From Acidimicrobiia bacterium (GTDB lineage: Bacteria; Acidobacteriota; Terriglobia; Bryobacterales; Bryobacteraceae), in assembly GCA_016871315.1 (NCBI GenBank), contig VFZE01000001.1, positions 62,001 through 126,000 of the forward strand: a DNA stretch of 64,000 bases. Direction: 5' to 3'. Position numbers and translations under genes: made by a program. The notes under the pieces were generated by a model that was not told where the DNA came from, ran no database searches, and worked only from the letters and a program-made list of their open reading frames with translations. Each line of letters opens with the position of its first letter. Positions within the stretch are counted from its first letter, which is position 1. Below, piece after piece: positions 8,927 through 18,931 of this stretch.

Positions 8927-10002
8927 CAACCTGTTGCCCCCGCCATCCAACGGGAGTGGTTTTCGCTGTGAATCTGCATCAGGATTTCGCGGAGCCCGTA
9001 GCGGAGTTTCCAGCCCGGATAGTGAGATTGAAACTTGCTGGTGTCGCTGATCCACCAGATGTGATCGCCGATGCGGTTTTCTCCAGCATAGGAACGGTCA
9101 AGGGGAACGCCGGAGATTTCTTCACACAAGCTGACGGCTTCCAACAGGGAACAGTTGCAGAAGCGGCCTCCGCCGATGTTGTAAACTTCGCTCGGCCGCG
9201 GAGCGAGATGGAAATGGTGAAAGGCATTCACGAGATCTGCGCTGTGAATGTTGTCGCGCACCTGTTTGCCGCCATAGCCGAGCACGCGGTAAGGGATGCC
9301 CGTAGCTGCACACTTCATCAGATAGGCAAGAAAGCCATGCAATGGGGCGCCGGAATGCGCCGGCCCCGTAATGCAGCCGGCGCGGAAGCAGGCGGTGTTC
9401 ATGCCGAAGTAGCGGCCGTATTCCTGCACGAGGATATCCGCTGCGAGCTTGGAGCATCCGAACAAGGAATGCGTGGTCTGATCCACGGGCATGGACTCGT
9501 CGATGCCGTTCCAGCAGGGGTGCGACGGGTCAAGCTCCCATCGCGTGGGAAGTTCGGCGAGCGGGAGCGAGTTGGGCCTGTCGCCATAGACCTTGTTGGT
9601 GGAAGTGAAGATGAAAGTGGCTTGCGGGCAGTGCTTGCGCGTGGCTTCCAACAGGTTAAGCGTTCCGGTGGCGTTTACGTGGAAATCGGTGAGCGGGTCC
9701 TGCGCGGCCCAGTCATGCGAGGGCTGCGCGGCGGCGTGGATCACAAGTGCGATATCGGAGGCGTATTCGGCAAACAGGCGGTCGATAGCGGCGCTGTCGC
9801 GGATGTCGGTGTTGACGGGGAGATAGGAAGGGCAACTCTCGCGCAGAAGGGCCGCCTGCCATGCGGTGGAGGCCGAGGAGCCAAAGAAAAAGCTCCTCAT
9901 GTCGTTGTCGATGCCCACAACCTGGAAGCCTTTTTCCGAGAAGAAACGCACGGATTCGCCACCGACCAAACCATGCGCGCCTGTGACCAAGACAACTGCC
10001 AA
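8926..10002 (-). CDS. NAD-dependent sugar epimerase, CDP-paratose 2-epimerase-like (first gene of operon)
   Basis: 358 residues; dinucleotide-binding loop [10 protein letters not shown], substrate-binding region [10 protein letters not shown], catalytic Tyr replaced by Phe in [11 protein letters not shown] (the canonical motif is YxxxK), then [16 protein letters not shown] and [17 protein letters not shown], which place it with CDP-paratose 2-epimerases. The Phe at the usual catalytic Tyr is notable and might mean changed chemistry. The start is TTG at 10000-10002, preceded six bases upstream by GGAG and directly followed by AVVLVTGA; upstream ATGs lie antisense to hemB. It heads the minus-strand operon and is divergent from hemB, with about 50 bases between the starts. 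Confidence 0.83.
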   Translation of the reverse strand: MAVVLVTGAHGLVGGESVRFFSEKGFQVVGIDNDMRSFFFGSSASTAWQAALLRESCPSYLPVNTDIRDSAAIDRLFAEYASDIALVIHAAAQPSHDWAAQDPLTDFHVNATGTLNLLEATRKHCPQATFIFTSTNKVYGDRPNSLPLAELPTRWELDPSHPCWNGIDESMPVDQTTHSLFGCSKLAADILVQEYGRYFGMNTACFRAGCITGPAHSGAPLHGFLAYLMKCAATGIPYRVLGYGGKQVRDNIHSADLVNAFHHFHLAPRPSEVYNIGGGRFCNCSLLEAVSLCEEISGVPLDRSYAGENRIGDHIWWISDTSKFQSHYPGWKLRYGLREILMQIHSENHSRWMAGATG

Positions 10003-10040
10003 GCGAACTCCGGAACGAGTTAGTATAACCCGGCCCGCGC

Positions 10041-10046
10041 TACAAT
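10041..10046 (+). promoter_or_regulatory. Candidate -10 element of hemB (TACAAT)
   Basis: TACAAT ends 7 bases before the ATG at 10054, so transcription would start at or next to that ATG and the mRNA would be leaderless. This favours 10054 over the ATG at 10045, which lies inside the hexamer. No convincing -35 element was found. Confidence 0.45.
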
Positions 10047-10053
10047 GCTCACG

Positions 10054-11025
10054 ATGGCGTTCCCGATTCAACGAATGCGGCGGTTGCGAAGAAGCGAAGC
10101 GATGCGGCGGCTGGTGCGTGAAACGTATCTGGAGCCGGGCGGCTTGATCCTGCCGCTGTTTGTGTGCCCCGGAGAGGGAGTGAAAAAGGAGATCTCGGCG
10201 ATGCCGGGCAATTTCCAGATGTCGGTGGACGAGGTGGTGAGGGAGTGCGAAGTGGTGCGTTCGCTGGGTCTGGGCGGCGTGATCCTGTTCGGAATTCCGG
10301 CAAGCAAGGATGAAGAGGCGACGGACGCGTATGACCCAGACGGAATCGTGCAGCGCGCGGTGCGGGCGATCAAGCGCGCAACGCCGGACCTGCTGGTGGT
10401 GACCGACGTCTGCAACTGCGAGTACACGAGCCACGGCCACTGCGGCAAGGTGGTGCAGGACGACGTGGAGAATGATGAGACGCTGCAATGGCTGGCGGCG
10501 GCGGCGCTGTCGCACGCGCTGGCCGGAGCAGACGTGGTGGCTCCATCAGACATGATGGACGGGCGCGTGGCGGCGATCCGGAAGAGGCTGGACGAGAACG
10601 GCTTCATCAAGATCCCGATTTTGAGTTATGCGGCGAAGTTCGCGTCGGCTTTCTACGGGCCGTTCCGGGAAGCGGCGGAGTCTACGCCGCAGTTCGGGGA
10701 CCGGCGCTCCTACCAGATGGATCCGGCGAACCGGCGGGAGGCGATGAGGGAGATCGCGCTGGATATCGAAGAGGGCGCGGACATGGTGATGGTGAAGCCG
10801 GCGATGCCGTACCTGGATATTATTCGCGAGGCGCGGGACAGGTTTGACGTGCCGCTGGCGGCGTACCAGGTAAGCGGCGAGTTCAGCATGATCATGGCGG
10901 CGGCGCGGAACGGCTGGATCGACCAGGAACGCGCGATGGTGGAGTCGCTGACCTCCATCCGGCGGGCCGGAGCGAGCATCATACTCACCTACTTCGCCAA
11001 GGATATGGCGCGGCTGATCGGCTGA
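10054..11025 (+). CDS. hemB: Delta-aminolevulinic acid dehydratase (porphobilinogen synthase)
   Basis: Condenses two 5-aminolevulinate molecules to porphobilinogen in tetrapyrrole synthesis. The 323-residue protein has the family start [18 protein letters not shown], a zinc-type metal site with the three cysteines of [14 protein letters not shown], and the two active-site lysines in [15 protein letters not shown] and [13 protein letters not shown]. It stands alone, 21 kb away from the hemA-hemC-cobA/hemD operon at 31983-35612, and is divergent from the glycan operon. The ATG at 10054 ([10 protein letters not shown]) is preferred over 10045 on the promoter position. It converges on the ACT-domain gene, with 3 bases between stops. 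Confidence 0.95.
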   Translation: MAFPIQRMRRLRRSEAMRRLVRETYLEPGGLILPLFVCPGEGVKKEISAMPGNFQMSVDEVVRECEVVRSLGLGGVILFGIPASKDEEATDAYDPDGIVQRAVRAIKRATPDLLVVTDVCNCEYTSHGHCGKVVQDDVENDETLQWLAAAALSHALAGADVVAPSDMMDGRVAAIRKRLDENGFIKIPILSYAAKFASAFYGPFREAAESTPQFGDRRSYQMDPANRREAMREIALDIEEGADMVMVKPAMPYLDIIREARDRFDVPLAAYQVSGEFSMIMAAARNGWIDQERAMVESLTSIRRAGASIILTYFAKDMARLIG

Positions 11026-11028
11026 GCG

Positions 11029-11445
11029 CTACTTGCCCAGCAGGATCTTGCCGGCCTTCTTCACATCGTCTTCTGCAACGTAGATGAGGGCTCCGTAGCG
11101 GCCCGCGCCGCCACAGACGGCTTGCGCGGCGTGGACGTTGATGCCGGCGTCGCCGAGTTTGCCGAGCGCGGCGGCGACCGCACCTACTCGATCCTTACCT
11201 TGCACGAGGTAGGCTTTGTGCGTGCGCTGAATGGGAAGCTTGGCTTTCTTTGCGGCGGCGCGAAGCTTGGCGGCGTCTTCGGGGATGATTTCCAGCTGGC
11301 CGCGGCCGGGGCCCATCGGGTAGCCCCAGAAACCGATCATGTTGACACCGCCGGCGGCGAGGGCGTTGAGAACCATTGCTGCCGCGCCGGGCTTGTCCTC
11401 GATGCCAAGGGTGTAGTGTTCAATGGCAGTGATGCTGTCTTTCAT
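11029..11445 (-). CDS. Tandem ACT-domain protein
   Basis: 138 residues consisting of two ACT-type ligand-binding repeats. The first begins YTLGIEDKPGAAAMVLNALA, and the second has GKDRVGAVAAALGKLGDAGI; both show the KPG/DRxG turn followed by an amphipathic helix that is usual in amino-acid-sensing ACT domains. There is no catalytic domain, so it may act as a free-standing regulator; the ligand is unknown. The ATG at 11443-11445 is preceded by AGGAGGTG, a strong Shine-Dalgarno sequence, while the longer in-frame extension runs antisense to the next gene. It lies 22 bases downstream of the mannonate-dehydratase-like gene and may be in its operon. Confidence 0.85.
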   Translation of the reverse strand: MKDSITAIEHYTLGIEDKPGAAAMVLNALAAGGVNMIGFWGYPMGPGRGQLEIIPEDAAKLRAAAKKAKLPIQRTHKAYLVQGKDRVGAVAAALGKLGDAGINVHAAQAVCGGAGRYGALIYVAEDDVKKAGKILLGK

Positions 11446-11467
11446 GGGACACCTCCTGAAATTGTGC

Positions 11468-12550
11468 TTAGGCTTTTCCCGCTTCCGCTTTGGCGCTGGC
11501 GTAGAGCGCCTTGATGTAACCGATTGAGTAGGCCCAGCCGACCATGCGGTGGCCGACCATTTGCGGCACGTGATCGGCGATGAGGTTGCCGCGGAAATCG
11601 ACCTCGACAAGAGTCTTCATCAGCTTCCGCATGTCGGTGTAGCCGTTGTCGACGAAGGTTTCGACGAAGTAAGGGATGGGCGCGGTGACGTTGCGGAAGT
11701 GGATCTTCCAGAGCTTGCCCATCTTGGCGAAGGCGCGCACCGCTTCATAGACATCCTTGCCCATGCCCTTGCCGCCTTCCATCCAGGTACCGCAACAGAG
11801 GCAAACGCCAATGTTGGGCGAGTTGGCGATCTCCAGTGCGCGCACGTAACCGTCGAAGTTGCCGAAGATGCAGCGGGGCACGCCGCCGAGCTCGGGCACG
11901 GGCGGGTCGTCGGGATGGATGCCGATGCGGATGCCGAGCTCCTCGGCCACCGGAACGACCTGCTTGATGAAGTAGGTGTAGTTTTCCCAGAGCTCTTCCT
12001 TGGTGAACTTTCGGCCGTGCGTGAGAGGCGGTTCGAAAACCTTGCCCACCCAGTAGCCCTTGGCGGTTTCCATGCGAAAGGCGCGGGCAGAAGCGCCGCC
12101 GCGTGTGGTTTCGCGCTCCGAACTCCAGATGCCGTTGCCCATGTGGGCGTAGGTTGTGTAATAGATGCCGGCCTCGGCGAGATTGCGGAGGAATTGTTTG
12201 TACTCCTCGATTTTCTTGTCGCGGCCGGGAAGGTTGAGCGTAACCTCGGGCATGTTGTGGACGTTGGAGTTTCCGATGTTCCAAACTTTGAGGCCCGCGG
12301 CTTCGACCTTGGCCTTGAGGCGCTTGAAGGTTTCGAGTGTAGAGCGCTCGCCGCCGGTCGGGATGTTGACGTACTCGACGCCGAGCTGATTGGCGAACTG
12401 TAGATCTTCGTCGCTGGGTTCGGTGGGGATTTGGAGCGAGATCTTGATGCCGGGGGAGAGGGGTTGAAGCGGTTTCTTCGCGGCGGCGGCGGGAACGGCG
12501 GCGGCCGCGGCTATGGTAGCGGCGAATTGGCGGCGGGACGGAGAGGGCAT
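11468..12550 (-). CDS. Mannonate dehydratase (UxuA)-like TIM-barrel protein with twin-arginine signal
   Basis: 360 residues. The start MPSPSRRQFAATIAAAAAVP is a twin-arginine-type signal (SRRQF, then an alanine-rich hydrophobic stretch), so the protein is probably exported. The body has the UxuA/xylose-isomerase-like motifs GIHPDDPPVP, RCIFGNFDGYVRALE, GVCLCCGTWMEGG and HFRNVT. UxuA enzymes dehydrate D-mannonate in the cytoplasm; an exported relative is more likely to have another sugar-acid or polyol substrate. ATG 12548-12550 has AGGAGA six bases upstream, which overlaps the glpX stop region, so the two genes are coupled. Confidence 0.82.
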   Translation of the reverse strand: MPSPSRRQFAATIAAAAAVPAAAAKKPLQPLSPGIKISLQIPTEPSDEDLQFANQLGVEYVNIPTGGERSTLETFKRLKAKVEAAGLKVWNIGNSNVHNMPEVTLNLPGRDKKIEEYKQFLRNLAEAGIYYTTYAHMGNGIWSSERETTRGGASARAFRMETAKGYWVGKVFEPPLTHGRKFTKEELWENYTYFIKQVVPVAEELGIRIGIHPDDPPVPELGGVPRCIFGNFDGYVRALEIANSPNIGVCLCCGTWMEGGKGMGKDVYEAVRAFAKMGKLWKIHFRNVTAPIPYFVETFVDNGYTDMRKLMKTLVEVDFRGNLIADHVPQMVGHRMVGWAYSIGYIKALYASAKAEAGKA

Positions 12551-12560
12551 GAAGATTCTC

Positions 12561-13604
12561 CTAATATAGGCGTACGCCGCGGGGGCCGGGCGGACGGCTG
12601 AGATGAACGGCATCGACGAATCGGACCTTGTTCGTCTTGCGAGTCATGACGACGGAGTGAGTGCGGCAGCCGTCGCCGAAAAAGCGGACGCCGTTGAGCA
12701 GAGCGCCTCGAGTGACGCCGCATGCGGCGAAAATGATCTTTTTTCCCGGGGCGAGGTCGCGGGCGGTGTATATCCGTTTGGTGTCGCGGATGCCCATCGA
12801 TTTCATGCGTTCCTCCAAATCCGGCGAGTTCACCACGAGCCGGGCCAGCATCTCCGCGTGCAGGCAGCGCAGCGCGGCGGCGGTGATGACACCTTCCGGA
12901 GCGCCGCCGCTGCCCATCACCGCGTCGACGCCTGCGCCGCGCACGGCGGCGGCAATGCCGGCCGACAGATCTCCGTCCTGAATGAGGCGTATGCGTGCGC
13001 CGGCCTTGCGGATGGAGGCGATCAGTTTTTCATGGCGCGGGCGGTCGAGCACGACGATGGTGAGGTCGGTGACATCGCGCTCCAGACAACTGGCGATCAT
13101 CTTGAGGTTCTCCTCGACCGGAGCGTCAATATCGAGCGCACCGCGGCAGGCGGGACCGGCGATGAGTTTCTCCATGTAGCAGTCGGGCGCGTGGAGCAGG
13201 CCGCCGGGCTCGGAGGCGGCGAGCACGACGATGGAGTTGGAAGCGCCGGTGGCGCAGAGGTTGGTGCCTTCCAGCGGATCGACGGCGATGTCGACCTTGG
13301 GATGGGAGAGGCCTTCCGGAGGCTTTGCGCCGACCTGTTCGCCGATGTAGAGCATCGGCGCCTTGTCGCGCTCGCCTTCGCCGATGACGATGGTGCCGTC
13401 GATGTTGACGTGCTCAAATGCCTGGCGCATGGCTTGCACGGCGACCTGGTCGGATTTTTCTCTTTCGCCTTGCCCCATGGTTCGGGCGCTGGCGATGGCG
13501 GCTTCTTCGACGACGCGAACAAAGTCAAGAGCGAGGTCCTGTTCGATGTCGATTTCGACGGGGCGGACGGGTTCGCTTCCAGGTTTGTCTGGCATTGCAG
13601 ACAT
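12561..13604 (-). CDS. glpX: Fructose-1,6-bisphosphatase class II
   Basis: 347 residues of the GlpX family, which hydrolyses fructose 1,6-bisphosphate in gluconeogenesis. Diagnostic segments: [35 protein letters not shown], the metal-binding [13 protein letters not shown] of the lithium-sensitive phosphatase fold, and [12 protein letters not shown]. Length matches the family. It is divergent from the DUF1592-type gene, with 61 bases between starts, and is followed after 10 bases by the UxuA-like gene, giving a small carbon-metabolism operon. Confidence 0.93.
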   Translation of the reverse strand: MSAMPDKPGSEPVRPVEIDIEQDLALDFVRVVEEAAIASARTMGQGEREKSDQVAVQAMRQAFEHVNIDGTIVIGEGERDKAPMLYIGEQVGAKPPEGLSHPKVDIAVDPLEGTNLCATGASNSIVVLAASEPGGLLHAPDCYMEKLIAGPACRGALDIDAPVEENLKMIASCLERDVTDLTIVVLDRPRHEKLIASIRKAGARIRLIQDGDLSAGIAAAVRGAGVDAVMGSGGAPEGVITAAALRCLHAEMLARLVVNSPDLEERMKSMGIRDTKRIYTARDLAPGKKIIFAACGVTRGALLNGVRFFGDGCRTHSVVMTRKTNKVRFVDAVHLSRPPGPRGVRLY

Positions 13605-13650
13605 GATACTTGATGGCAGCTGATGAGCGTCGGCGGAGCGAGACTGGTAG

Positions 13651-13656
13651 TAAAAT
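13651..13656 (+). promoter_or_regulatory. Candidate -10 element (TAAAAT) of the DUF1592-type gene
   Basis: TAAAAT ends 9 bases before the GTG at 13666, and there is no Shine-Dalgarno sequence between them, consistent with a leaderless or nearly leaderless transcript. Confidence 0.4.
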
Positions 13657-13665
13657 ACTACGGCA

Positions 13666-16050
13666 GTGGGCCAATTGAACTGGGCTACGGTGAAAACAGG
13701 TCTTGCCGGGATGACAGGGGCGCTGTTACTCTGCGCGCCGGGGCGGATGGATGCGCGGCAGCGGCAATTTCTGGATCGCTATTGCTCGACTTGCCATAAC
13801 GAACGGTTGAAGACTGGCGGATTGAGTTTGGCCGGGGTCGACTTGTCCAGGCCTGAGGTGAAACCGGAATTGTGGGAGAAGGTCGTGCGTAAGGTGCGCA
13901 CTGGGGTCATGCCGCCTCCGGGCGCGCCGCAGCCTCCGGGAGTGGACCGGCGCGCGATGTTGACCGCGATTGAAGGGGCGCTCGATTCGGCGGCGGGGAA
14001 GGTGAATCCGGGGCGCACGGAGACACTGCGACGGTTGAGCCGGACCGAGTATCAGAATGCGATTCGGGATTTACTGGCGCTGGACATTGATGCCGGTTCG
14101 CTTTTGCCGGCCGATGAGAGCGGGCATGGGTACGACAACGTGAATCTGGGTGATCTGTCGGCGACGCTGTTGAACCGGTATATTTCGGCGGGGCAGAAGA
14201 TCAGCCGGCTGGCGGTGGGGAGCACGCAATCGTCGCTCCAGAGCGACACGATCGGGTTGCCTGCGGATCTGACGCAGGAGGATCACTTGCCCGGGATGCC
14301 GATTGGGACGCGGGGCGGGCTGTCGACCACTTATACGTTCGCGCAGGATGGCGAGTACGAGATCCAGGTTCTGCTCATGCGCGATCTGGCTGGGGTGGTG
14401 AGCGGACTGCGCGATTCGCGTTCGCATGAAATGCTGGTGCTGCTGGACCGGGAGCCGGTGCACAGCTTCGCGGTCTCAAGAGCGGCTATCGGCGACCAAG
14501 TGCTGAACGAGAAACCGTTGAAGGTGCGTATTCCCGTGAAGGCGGGGCCGCACAACCTCGCGGTCACCTTCGTGAAGGAAGGCTCGTCGCTGGTTGAGAC
14601 GACCAAGCGGCCGACGGAATCGCGGTTCAACGACCGGCGGTATCCGCGGACGGCGCCCGCCGTGGATCAGATTTTGCTTACCGGTCCCTATGAGGCGAAA
14701 GGCGCCGGGGATACGCCAAGCCGGCGGCGGTTGTTTGTCTGCCGGCCGGCCGGAGAGGACAAACAAGAGGAAGAGAAGTGCGCGGCGGCGATTCTGTCGA
14801 CGCTGATGCGGCGCGCCTACCGGAGGCCGGTGACGAAGGGCGATGTGGACGAGATGGTGCCGTTCTATCGCAAGGGGCGAGCGGAGCGGGATTTCGAGTT
14901 GGGAATCACGAGGGCGGTGACGGCGGTGCTGACGAACCCGAAGTTCCTGTTCCGTGTGGAGAGCGATCCGGCCGAGATGCCGGCGGGCGGGGTTTACCGG
15001 ATCAGCGATCTGGAGCTAGCGTCGCGTTTGTCGTTTTTTCTGTGGAGCAGCATTCCGGACGATGAATTGCTGGAGGCCGCGGCTCAGGGGAGGCTGAGCC
15101 AACCGGGAGAGTTGGAGAGGCAGACGCGGAGGATGCTGGCGGACCGGCGTTCGTTCAACCTGGCGACGAATTTCGCCGGGCAGTGGCTGCGGCTGCGCAA
15201 TCTCGACGCGGTGCAGCCGAGCGGCAATCTGTTCCGGGATTTTGACGAGAACCTGCGGCGGGCGTTCCAGCAGGAGACGGAGCTGTTCTTCGACAGCGTG
15301 CTGCGCGAGGATCGTAGCGTCCTGACGTTTCTGAAATCCGACTACACGTTCTTGAACCAGCGGCTGGCGAAGCATTACGGAATTACGGGCGTATACGGAA
15401 GCCGGTTCCGCCGGGTGACGCTCGCACCGGAAAGCAGGCGTGGCGGGCTGCTGCGGCATGGCAGCGTGCTGTCGGTGACTTCCTATGCAACGCGGACGTC
15501 GCCGGTGCTGCGCGGGGTGCTGGTGCTGAAGAACTTCCTGGGAGCGCCGCCGCCGGCGCCGCCGCCGGATGTGCCGGCGCTCGACGAAAGCACAATGGCC
15601 GCGAATCTTGGGATGCGCGAGCGGCTGGCAGCTCATCGCAGCAACCCGGTTTGCGCGAGCTGCCACCGGACGATTGATCCGGCGGGCTTTGCGCTGGAGA
15701 ACTACGACGCGATTGGACGCTGGCGGGAGCTGGAGCTTGAGGACCAGCGCGTAGATGCTTCAGGCGCGGTGCCGGGCGACAAGGAGTTCCATGGGGTGGA
15801 CGGATTGGAGGAGGCGCTACTGCGCCGTCCGGAGCTGTTTGCGGCAACACTGACGGAGAACCTGCTGACGTTCGCTCTGGGGCGCGGAGTGGAGTATTAC
15901 GATGCGCCGGCGGTGCGCAAGATCGTCAGAGAGGCGGAGAAGGAAGGATACCGGTTCTCGTCGCTGATTCTGGGAATCGTGAAGAGCGTTCCGTTTCAGA
16001 TGAGGCGTGCGGAAGCAGGCCCCGTTGCAGCTAAAATAGGGGTCAAGTAA
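13666..16050 (+). CDS. Planctomycete-type cytochrome, DUF1587/1595/1592/1588/1585 architecture
   Basis: 794 residues. A weak signal-like hydrophobic stretch ([15 protein letters not shown]) is followed by a haem-binding CSTCH at residues 40-44. Then come the blocks known from this family: [20 protein letters not shown] (DUF1587), [16 protein letters not shown] (DUF1595), [18 protein letters not shown] (DUF1592), a second haem motif in [19 protein letters not shown] near residue 662 (DUF1588), and the C-terminal [15 protein letters not shown] (DUF1585). Such proteins are predicted exported c-type cytochromes of unknown reaction in Planctomycetes and Acidobacteria. It starts with GTG 9 bases after a -10-like hexamer and is followed after 12 bases by its usual partner, a DUF1552 protein. 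Confidence 0.88.
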   Translation: MGQLNWATVKTGLAGMTGALLLCAPGRMDARQRQFLDRYCSTCHNERLKTGGLSLAGVDLSRPEVKPELWEKVVRKVRTGVMPPPGAPQPPGVDRRAMLTAIEGALDSAAGKVNPGRTETLRRLSRTEYQNAIRDLLALDIDAGSLLPADESGHGYDNVNLGDLSATLLNRYISAGQKISRLAVGSTQSSLQSDTIGLPADLTQEDHLPGMPIGTRGGLSTTYTFAQDGEYEIQVLLMRDLAGVVSGLRDSRSHEMLVLLDREPVHSFAVSRAAIGDQVLNEKPLKVRIPVKAGPHNLAVTFVKEGSSLVETTKRPTESRFNDRRYPRTAPAVDQILLTGPYEAKGAGDTPSRRRLFVCRPAGEDKQEEEKCAAAILSTLMRRAYRRPVTKGDVDEMVPFYRKGRAERDFELGITRAVTAVLTNPKFLFRVESDPAEMPAGGVYRISDLELASRLSFFLWSSIPDDELLEAAAQGRLSQPGELERQTRRMLADRRSFNLATNFAGQWLRLRNLDAVQPSGNLFRDFDENLRRAFQQETELFFDSVLREDRSVLTFLKSDYTFLNQRLAKHYGITGVYGSRFRRVTLAPESRRGGLLRHGSVLSVTSYATRTSPVLRGVLVLKNFLGAPPPAPPPDVPALDESTMAANLGMRERLAAHRSNPVCASCHRTIDPAGFALENYDAIGRWRELELEDQRVDASGAVPGDKEFHGVDGLEEALLRRPELFAATLTENLLTFALGRGVEYYDAPAVRKIVREAEKEGYRFSSLILGIVKSVPFQMRRAEAGPVAAKIGVK

Positions 16051-16062
16051 GAGGGATATGCG

Positions 16063-17403
16063 ATGTTTCTGACGAAGAAGGCGATCTCAAGAAGGGCGAT
16101 GCTCAAAAGCGCGCAGGGGGCATTGGCGCTGCCGCTGCTGGAGGCGATGATTCCCGCGGCGACGGCATGGGACAAGACGCCCGCCAAGCCCGTCCGCAGG
16201 ATCGGCTTCGTGTTCATCCCGATGGGGTGCGATCAGGACCGCTGGACTCCGCCGGGCCAGGGGACGCTCGGCGAGCTTTCGCCGATCCTCGCGCCGCTCG
16301 ATCCGGTGAAAGAACAGGTAAGCGTGATCACGAATCTGCGGCTGCCGAACGCGTATCCGGGGACGCATGACACGTCGAATTCGGCGTTTCTGAGCGCCGC
16401 CAGCGCCAAGCACACGGAAAGTTCCGATTATTTTTCGGGGATCACGGTGGACCAGATCGCGGCGAAGGAGATGGGGCGGGAAACGCAAGTGGATTCGCTG
16501 CAACTGGCGATGGATCTGAATCCGCTGGCGGGAGTATGCAACAACGGCTACTCGTGCGTTTATCAGAATTGCCTGTCGTGGTCGTCGCCGACGACGCCGT
16601 TGCCGTCGGAGGCGCATCCGCGGGTAGTGTTCGAACGGCTTTTCGGGGAAGGCGGCAATGCGGAGGAACGGCGGGCGGCGCTGCGTAACCGTGCCAGTTT
16701 GCTCGACTCCTTCACGGCGGAGATCGCGCGGGTCAAGCAGCGTGTGGGAGCGCCGGATCGCGCGCGGCTAGATCTGTATCTGGAAAGCGTGCGTCAGGTG
16801 GAGCGCGAGATCGAGCGAGGGGAGAAGGCGGCGGCGGACAACAAGACGCCCGACCTGGAGCGGCCAGTGGGGGTTCCGGCGGCGTTCGCCGATCACGCGA
16901 AGGTCATGTTCGATTTGCAGATCCTGGCCTTCCAGGCGGATATCACGCGGGTGATTTCTTTCCAGTTCACGCGCGAGCAAAGCAACCGCACCTATCCTGA
17001 GATCGGCGTGAGGGACCCGCACCATCCTGTGAGCCATCACGGCAACGATCCGGTGAAGGTGGCGCAAATCGCGAAGATCAACACCTATCACATCAAGCTC
17101 TATTCCGAGTTCCTGCAGCGCATGAAGGCGACACCGGACGGGAACGGGTCGCTGCTGGATCACACGGTCTACCTATACGGCAGCGGCATGGGGAATCCGA
17201 GCTTGCACGATCACGAGAATCTTCCGATCCTGGTGGCGGGCGGCACGGCCACCGGTTTGAAGGGCGGGCGGCACATACGATACGAGAAAGGAACGAACCT
17301 GGCGAACCTGCACCTGACGTTGCTGGAGCGTGTGGGGATTCAACTGGACAAGTTCGCGGATAGTACGGGGAAGGTTGAGGACCTGTTCGAACGGGTTGTG
17401 TAA
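16063..17403 (+). CDS. DUF1552 (HXXSHH) exported protein
   Basis: 446 residues. The N-terminus KKAISRRAMLKSAQGALALP is a twin-arginine-like signal. The family name motif is present as DPHHPVSHHGND near residue 323, and the C-terminal GSGMGNPSLHDHENLPILVAGG is typical. Function is unknown; the family is structurally related to alkaline-phosphatase-like DUF1501 proteins and is almost always found next to a DUF1592-type cytochrome, as here. ATG 16063 follows the cytochrome stop by 12 bases. Together they are thought to act in the periplasm, perhaps on polymers or redox partners, but there is no direct evidence for a substrate. Confidence 0.88.
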   Translation: MFLTKKAISRRAMLKSAQGALALPLLEAMIPAATAWDKTPAKPVRRIGFVFIPMGCDQDRWTPPGQGTLGELSPILAPLDPVKEQVSVITNLRLPNAYPGTHDTSNSAFLSAASAKHTESSDYFSGITVDQIAAKEMGRETQVDSLQLAMDLNPLAGVCNNGYSCVYQNCLSWSSPTTPLPSEAHPRVVFERLFGEGGNAEERRAALRNRASLLDSFTAEIARVKQRVGAPDRARLDLYLESVRQVEREIERGEKAAADNKTPDLERPVGVPAAFADHAKVMFDLQILAFQADITRVISFQFTREQSNRTYPEIGVRDPHHPVSHHGNDPVKVAQIAKINTYHIKLYSEFLQRMKATPDGNGSLLDHTVYLYGSGMGNPSLHDHENLPILVAGGTATGLKGGRHIRYEKGTNLANLHLTLLERVGIQLDKFADSTGKVEDLFERVV

Positions 17404-17407
17404 GAGG

Positions 17408-18919
17408 ATGCGCATGGGTTGGCTGAGCATAATTGGGGCCGTGCTGCTCGCTGCTCCGGCGGCGGGGGCGTCATTGGCCGATGCCATGGAGCAGCGCGAC
17501 ACGGCCGCAGTGCGCAGGCTGCTGGCTGCCGGCGCGGACGTGAACGCCGCGCAAGTGGACGGGACCACGGCGTTGCACTGGGCCGCCTATCACGAGGACG
17601 CGGAAGCGACGGAGCTGCTGGTGCGCGCGGGCGCGAACGCGAAGGCCGTGAACCGGTATGGCGTGCCGCCGCTGACGCAGGCGTGCAGCAACGGCAACGA
17701 GGCAATCGTGAAGATGCTGCTCGAGGCGGGCGCCGATGCGAATACGACGCTGAAGGGCGGGGAGACAGCTCTGATGCTGGCTGCGCGGTCGGGCCGGGTG
17801 GAGGCTGTGAAGGCGCTGCTGGAGCGCGGGGCGAAGGCGGAGTCACGGGAACGGCTGGGTCAAACGGCGCTGATGTGGGCGGCGGCGGAGGGGCACACGG
17901 GAGTCGTCCGGGCGCTGATGGAGGCGGGGGCCGATCCGAAAGTGACGCTCGACTCCGGTTTTCAGGCATTCCACTTTGCCGTGCGCGGGGGCCATCTGGA
18001 CACGGTGCGCGCTTTTCTGGCGGCGGGCGCGGACGTGAATGCGATGATGCGGTCTACGGGGCGTGTGGCCAGAGGACGTACGGGAGGTCCGGGTACGAGT
18101 CCGTTGATGCTGGCGGTGCAGAACGGCCACTGGGAGCTTGCGATCGCGCTAGTGGATGCGGGGGCCGATCCCAACGATGTGCGGACTGGCTTCACGCCGC
18201 TGCACGTGGTGGCCATGGTGCGAAGGCCGGATTCGAGCGACAGCAGCGATCCTGCGCCGCCGGACGGGGCTGGGAGCCTGTCGAGCCTGGACTTCGTGAG
18301 AGAAATCGTGAAGCGAGGAGCGAAGGGGAATTTTCGCCTTCCGCAGGCCGCGCCCAAGCAGCCGGCGTCGTGGTCGAGCCTCTGGTCCGCAGGGGCGACG
18401 CCGTTTTTGTTTGCGGCAGACCGTGTGGATCTTCCGCTGATGCGGCTGCTGGTGGAATTGGGCGCCGATCCGCTGATGCCGAATAACGACGGCACGACAC
18501 CGCTGATGGCTGCGGCGGGTGTGGGCACCAACGAACCGCAGGAGGAGGCGGGCGAGGAAAGTGAAGCGCTAGAAGCGGTGAAGATGCTGATCGCGCTGGG
18601 GGCGGACGTGAACACGGTGGACAAGAACGGCGATACGGCGATGCACGGGGCGGCGTTTAACATCAGCCCGCTGGTGGTGAAGCTGCTGGCTGAAATCGGC
18701 GCCGATCCGCGGATCTGGAGCAAACCGAACAAGGCGGGCGGGACGCCGCTGTTCATTGCCGAGGGGTACATCACCCGTCTGCCGCGTCCGGACACGCCGA
18801 CGATCGAAGCGATTACTAAGTTGATGGTCGCCGCGGGAATTCCGACGGACGGGCCTCGGCCGAAGATTGTGGATAGTTATGAGAAGCCGGCGGCGGTGGG
18901 ACAGGAGCCGCAGAAGTGA
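17408..18919 (+). CDS. Exported ankyrin-repeat protein
   Basis: 503 residues with an N-terminal signal (MRMGWLSIIGAVLLAAPAAG) and about ten ankyrin repeats, each recognisable by the GADVN or GADP turn and the TALHWAA / TALMWAA / TPLMAAA helix start. A low-complexity insertion with DSSDSSDP interrupts the array around residue 275. It begins 4 bases after the DUF1552 stop; AAGAGG just upstream of the ATG at 17408 can act as ribosome-binding site. The triad DUF1592-DUF1552-ankyrin recurs in Acidobacteria as I know them, so a scaffold role for the cytochrome module in the periplasm is plausible. Confidence 0.88.
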   Translation: MRMGWLSIIGAVLLAAPAAGASLADAMEQRDTAAVRRLLAAGADVNAAQVDGTTALHWAAYHEDAEATELLVRAGANAKAVNRYGVPPLTQACSNGNEAIVKMLLEAGADANTTLKGGETALMLAARSGRVEAVKALLERGAKAESRERLGQTALMWAAAEGHTGVVRALMEAGADPKVTLDSGFQAFHFAVRGGHLDTVRAFLAAGADVNAMMRSTGRVARGRTGGPGTSPLMLAVQNGHWELAIALVDAGADPNDVRTGFTPLHVVAMVRRPDSSDSSDPAPPDGAGSLSSLDFVREIVKRGAKGNFRLPQAAPKQPASWSSLWSAGATPFLFAADRVDLPLMRLLVELGADPLMPNNDGTTPLMAAAGVGTNEPQEEAGEESEALEAVKMLIALGADVNTVDKNGDTAMHGAAFNISPLVVKLLAEIGADPRIWSKPNKAGGTPLFIAEGYITRLPRPDTPTIEAITKLMVAAGIPTDGPRPKIVDSYEKPAAVGQEPQK

Positions 18920-18931
18920 GGGGTTGAGTGC

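Noticed and set aside
8926-10515. 529-residue form of the first epimerase
   Set aside because: The extra 170 codons are antisense to hemB; TTG at 10002 with GGAG upstream fits the Rossmann start.
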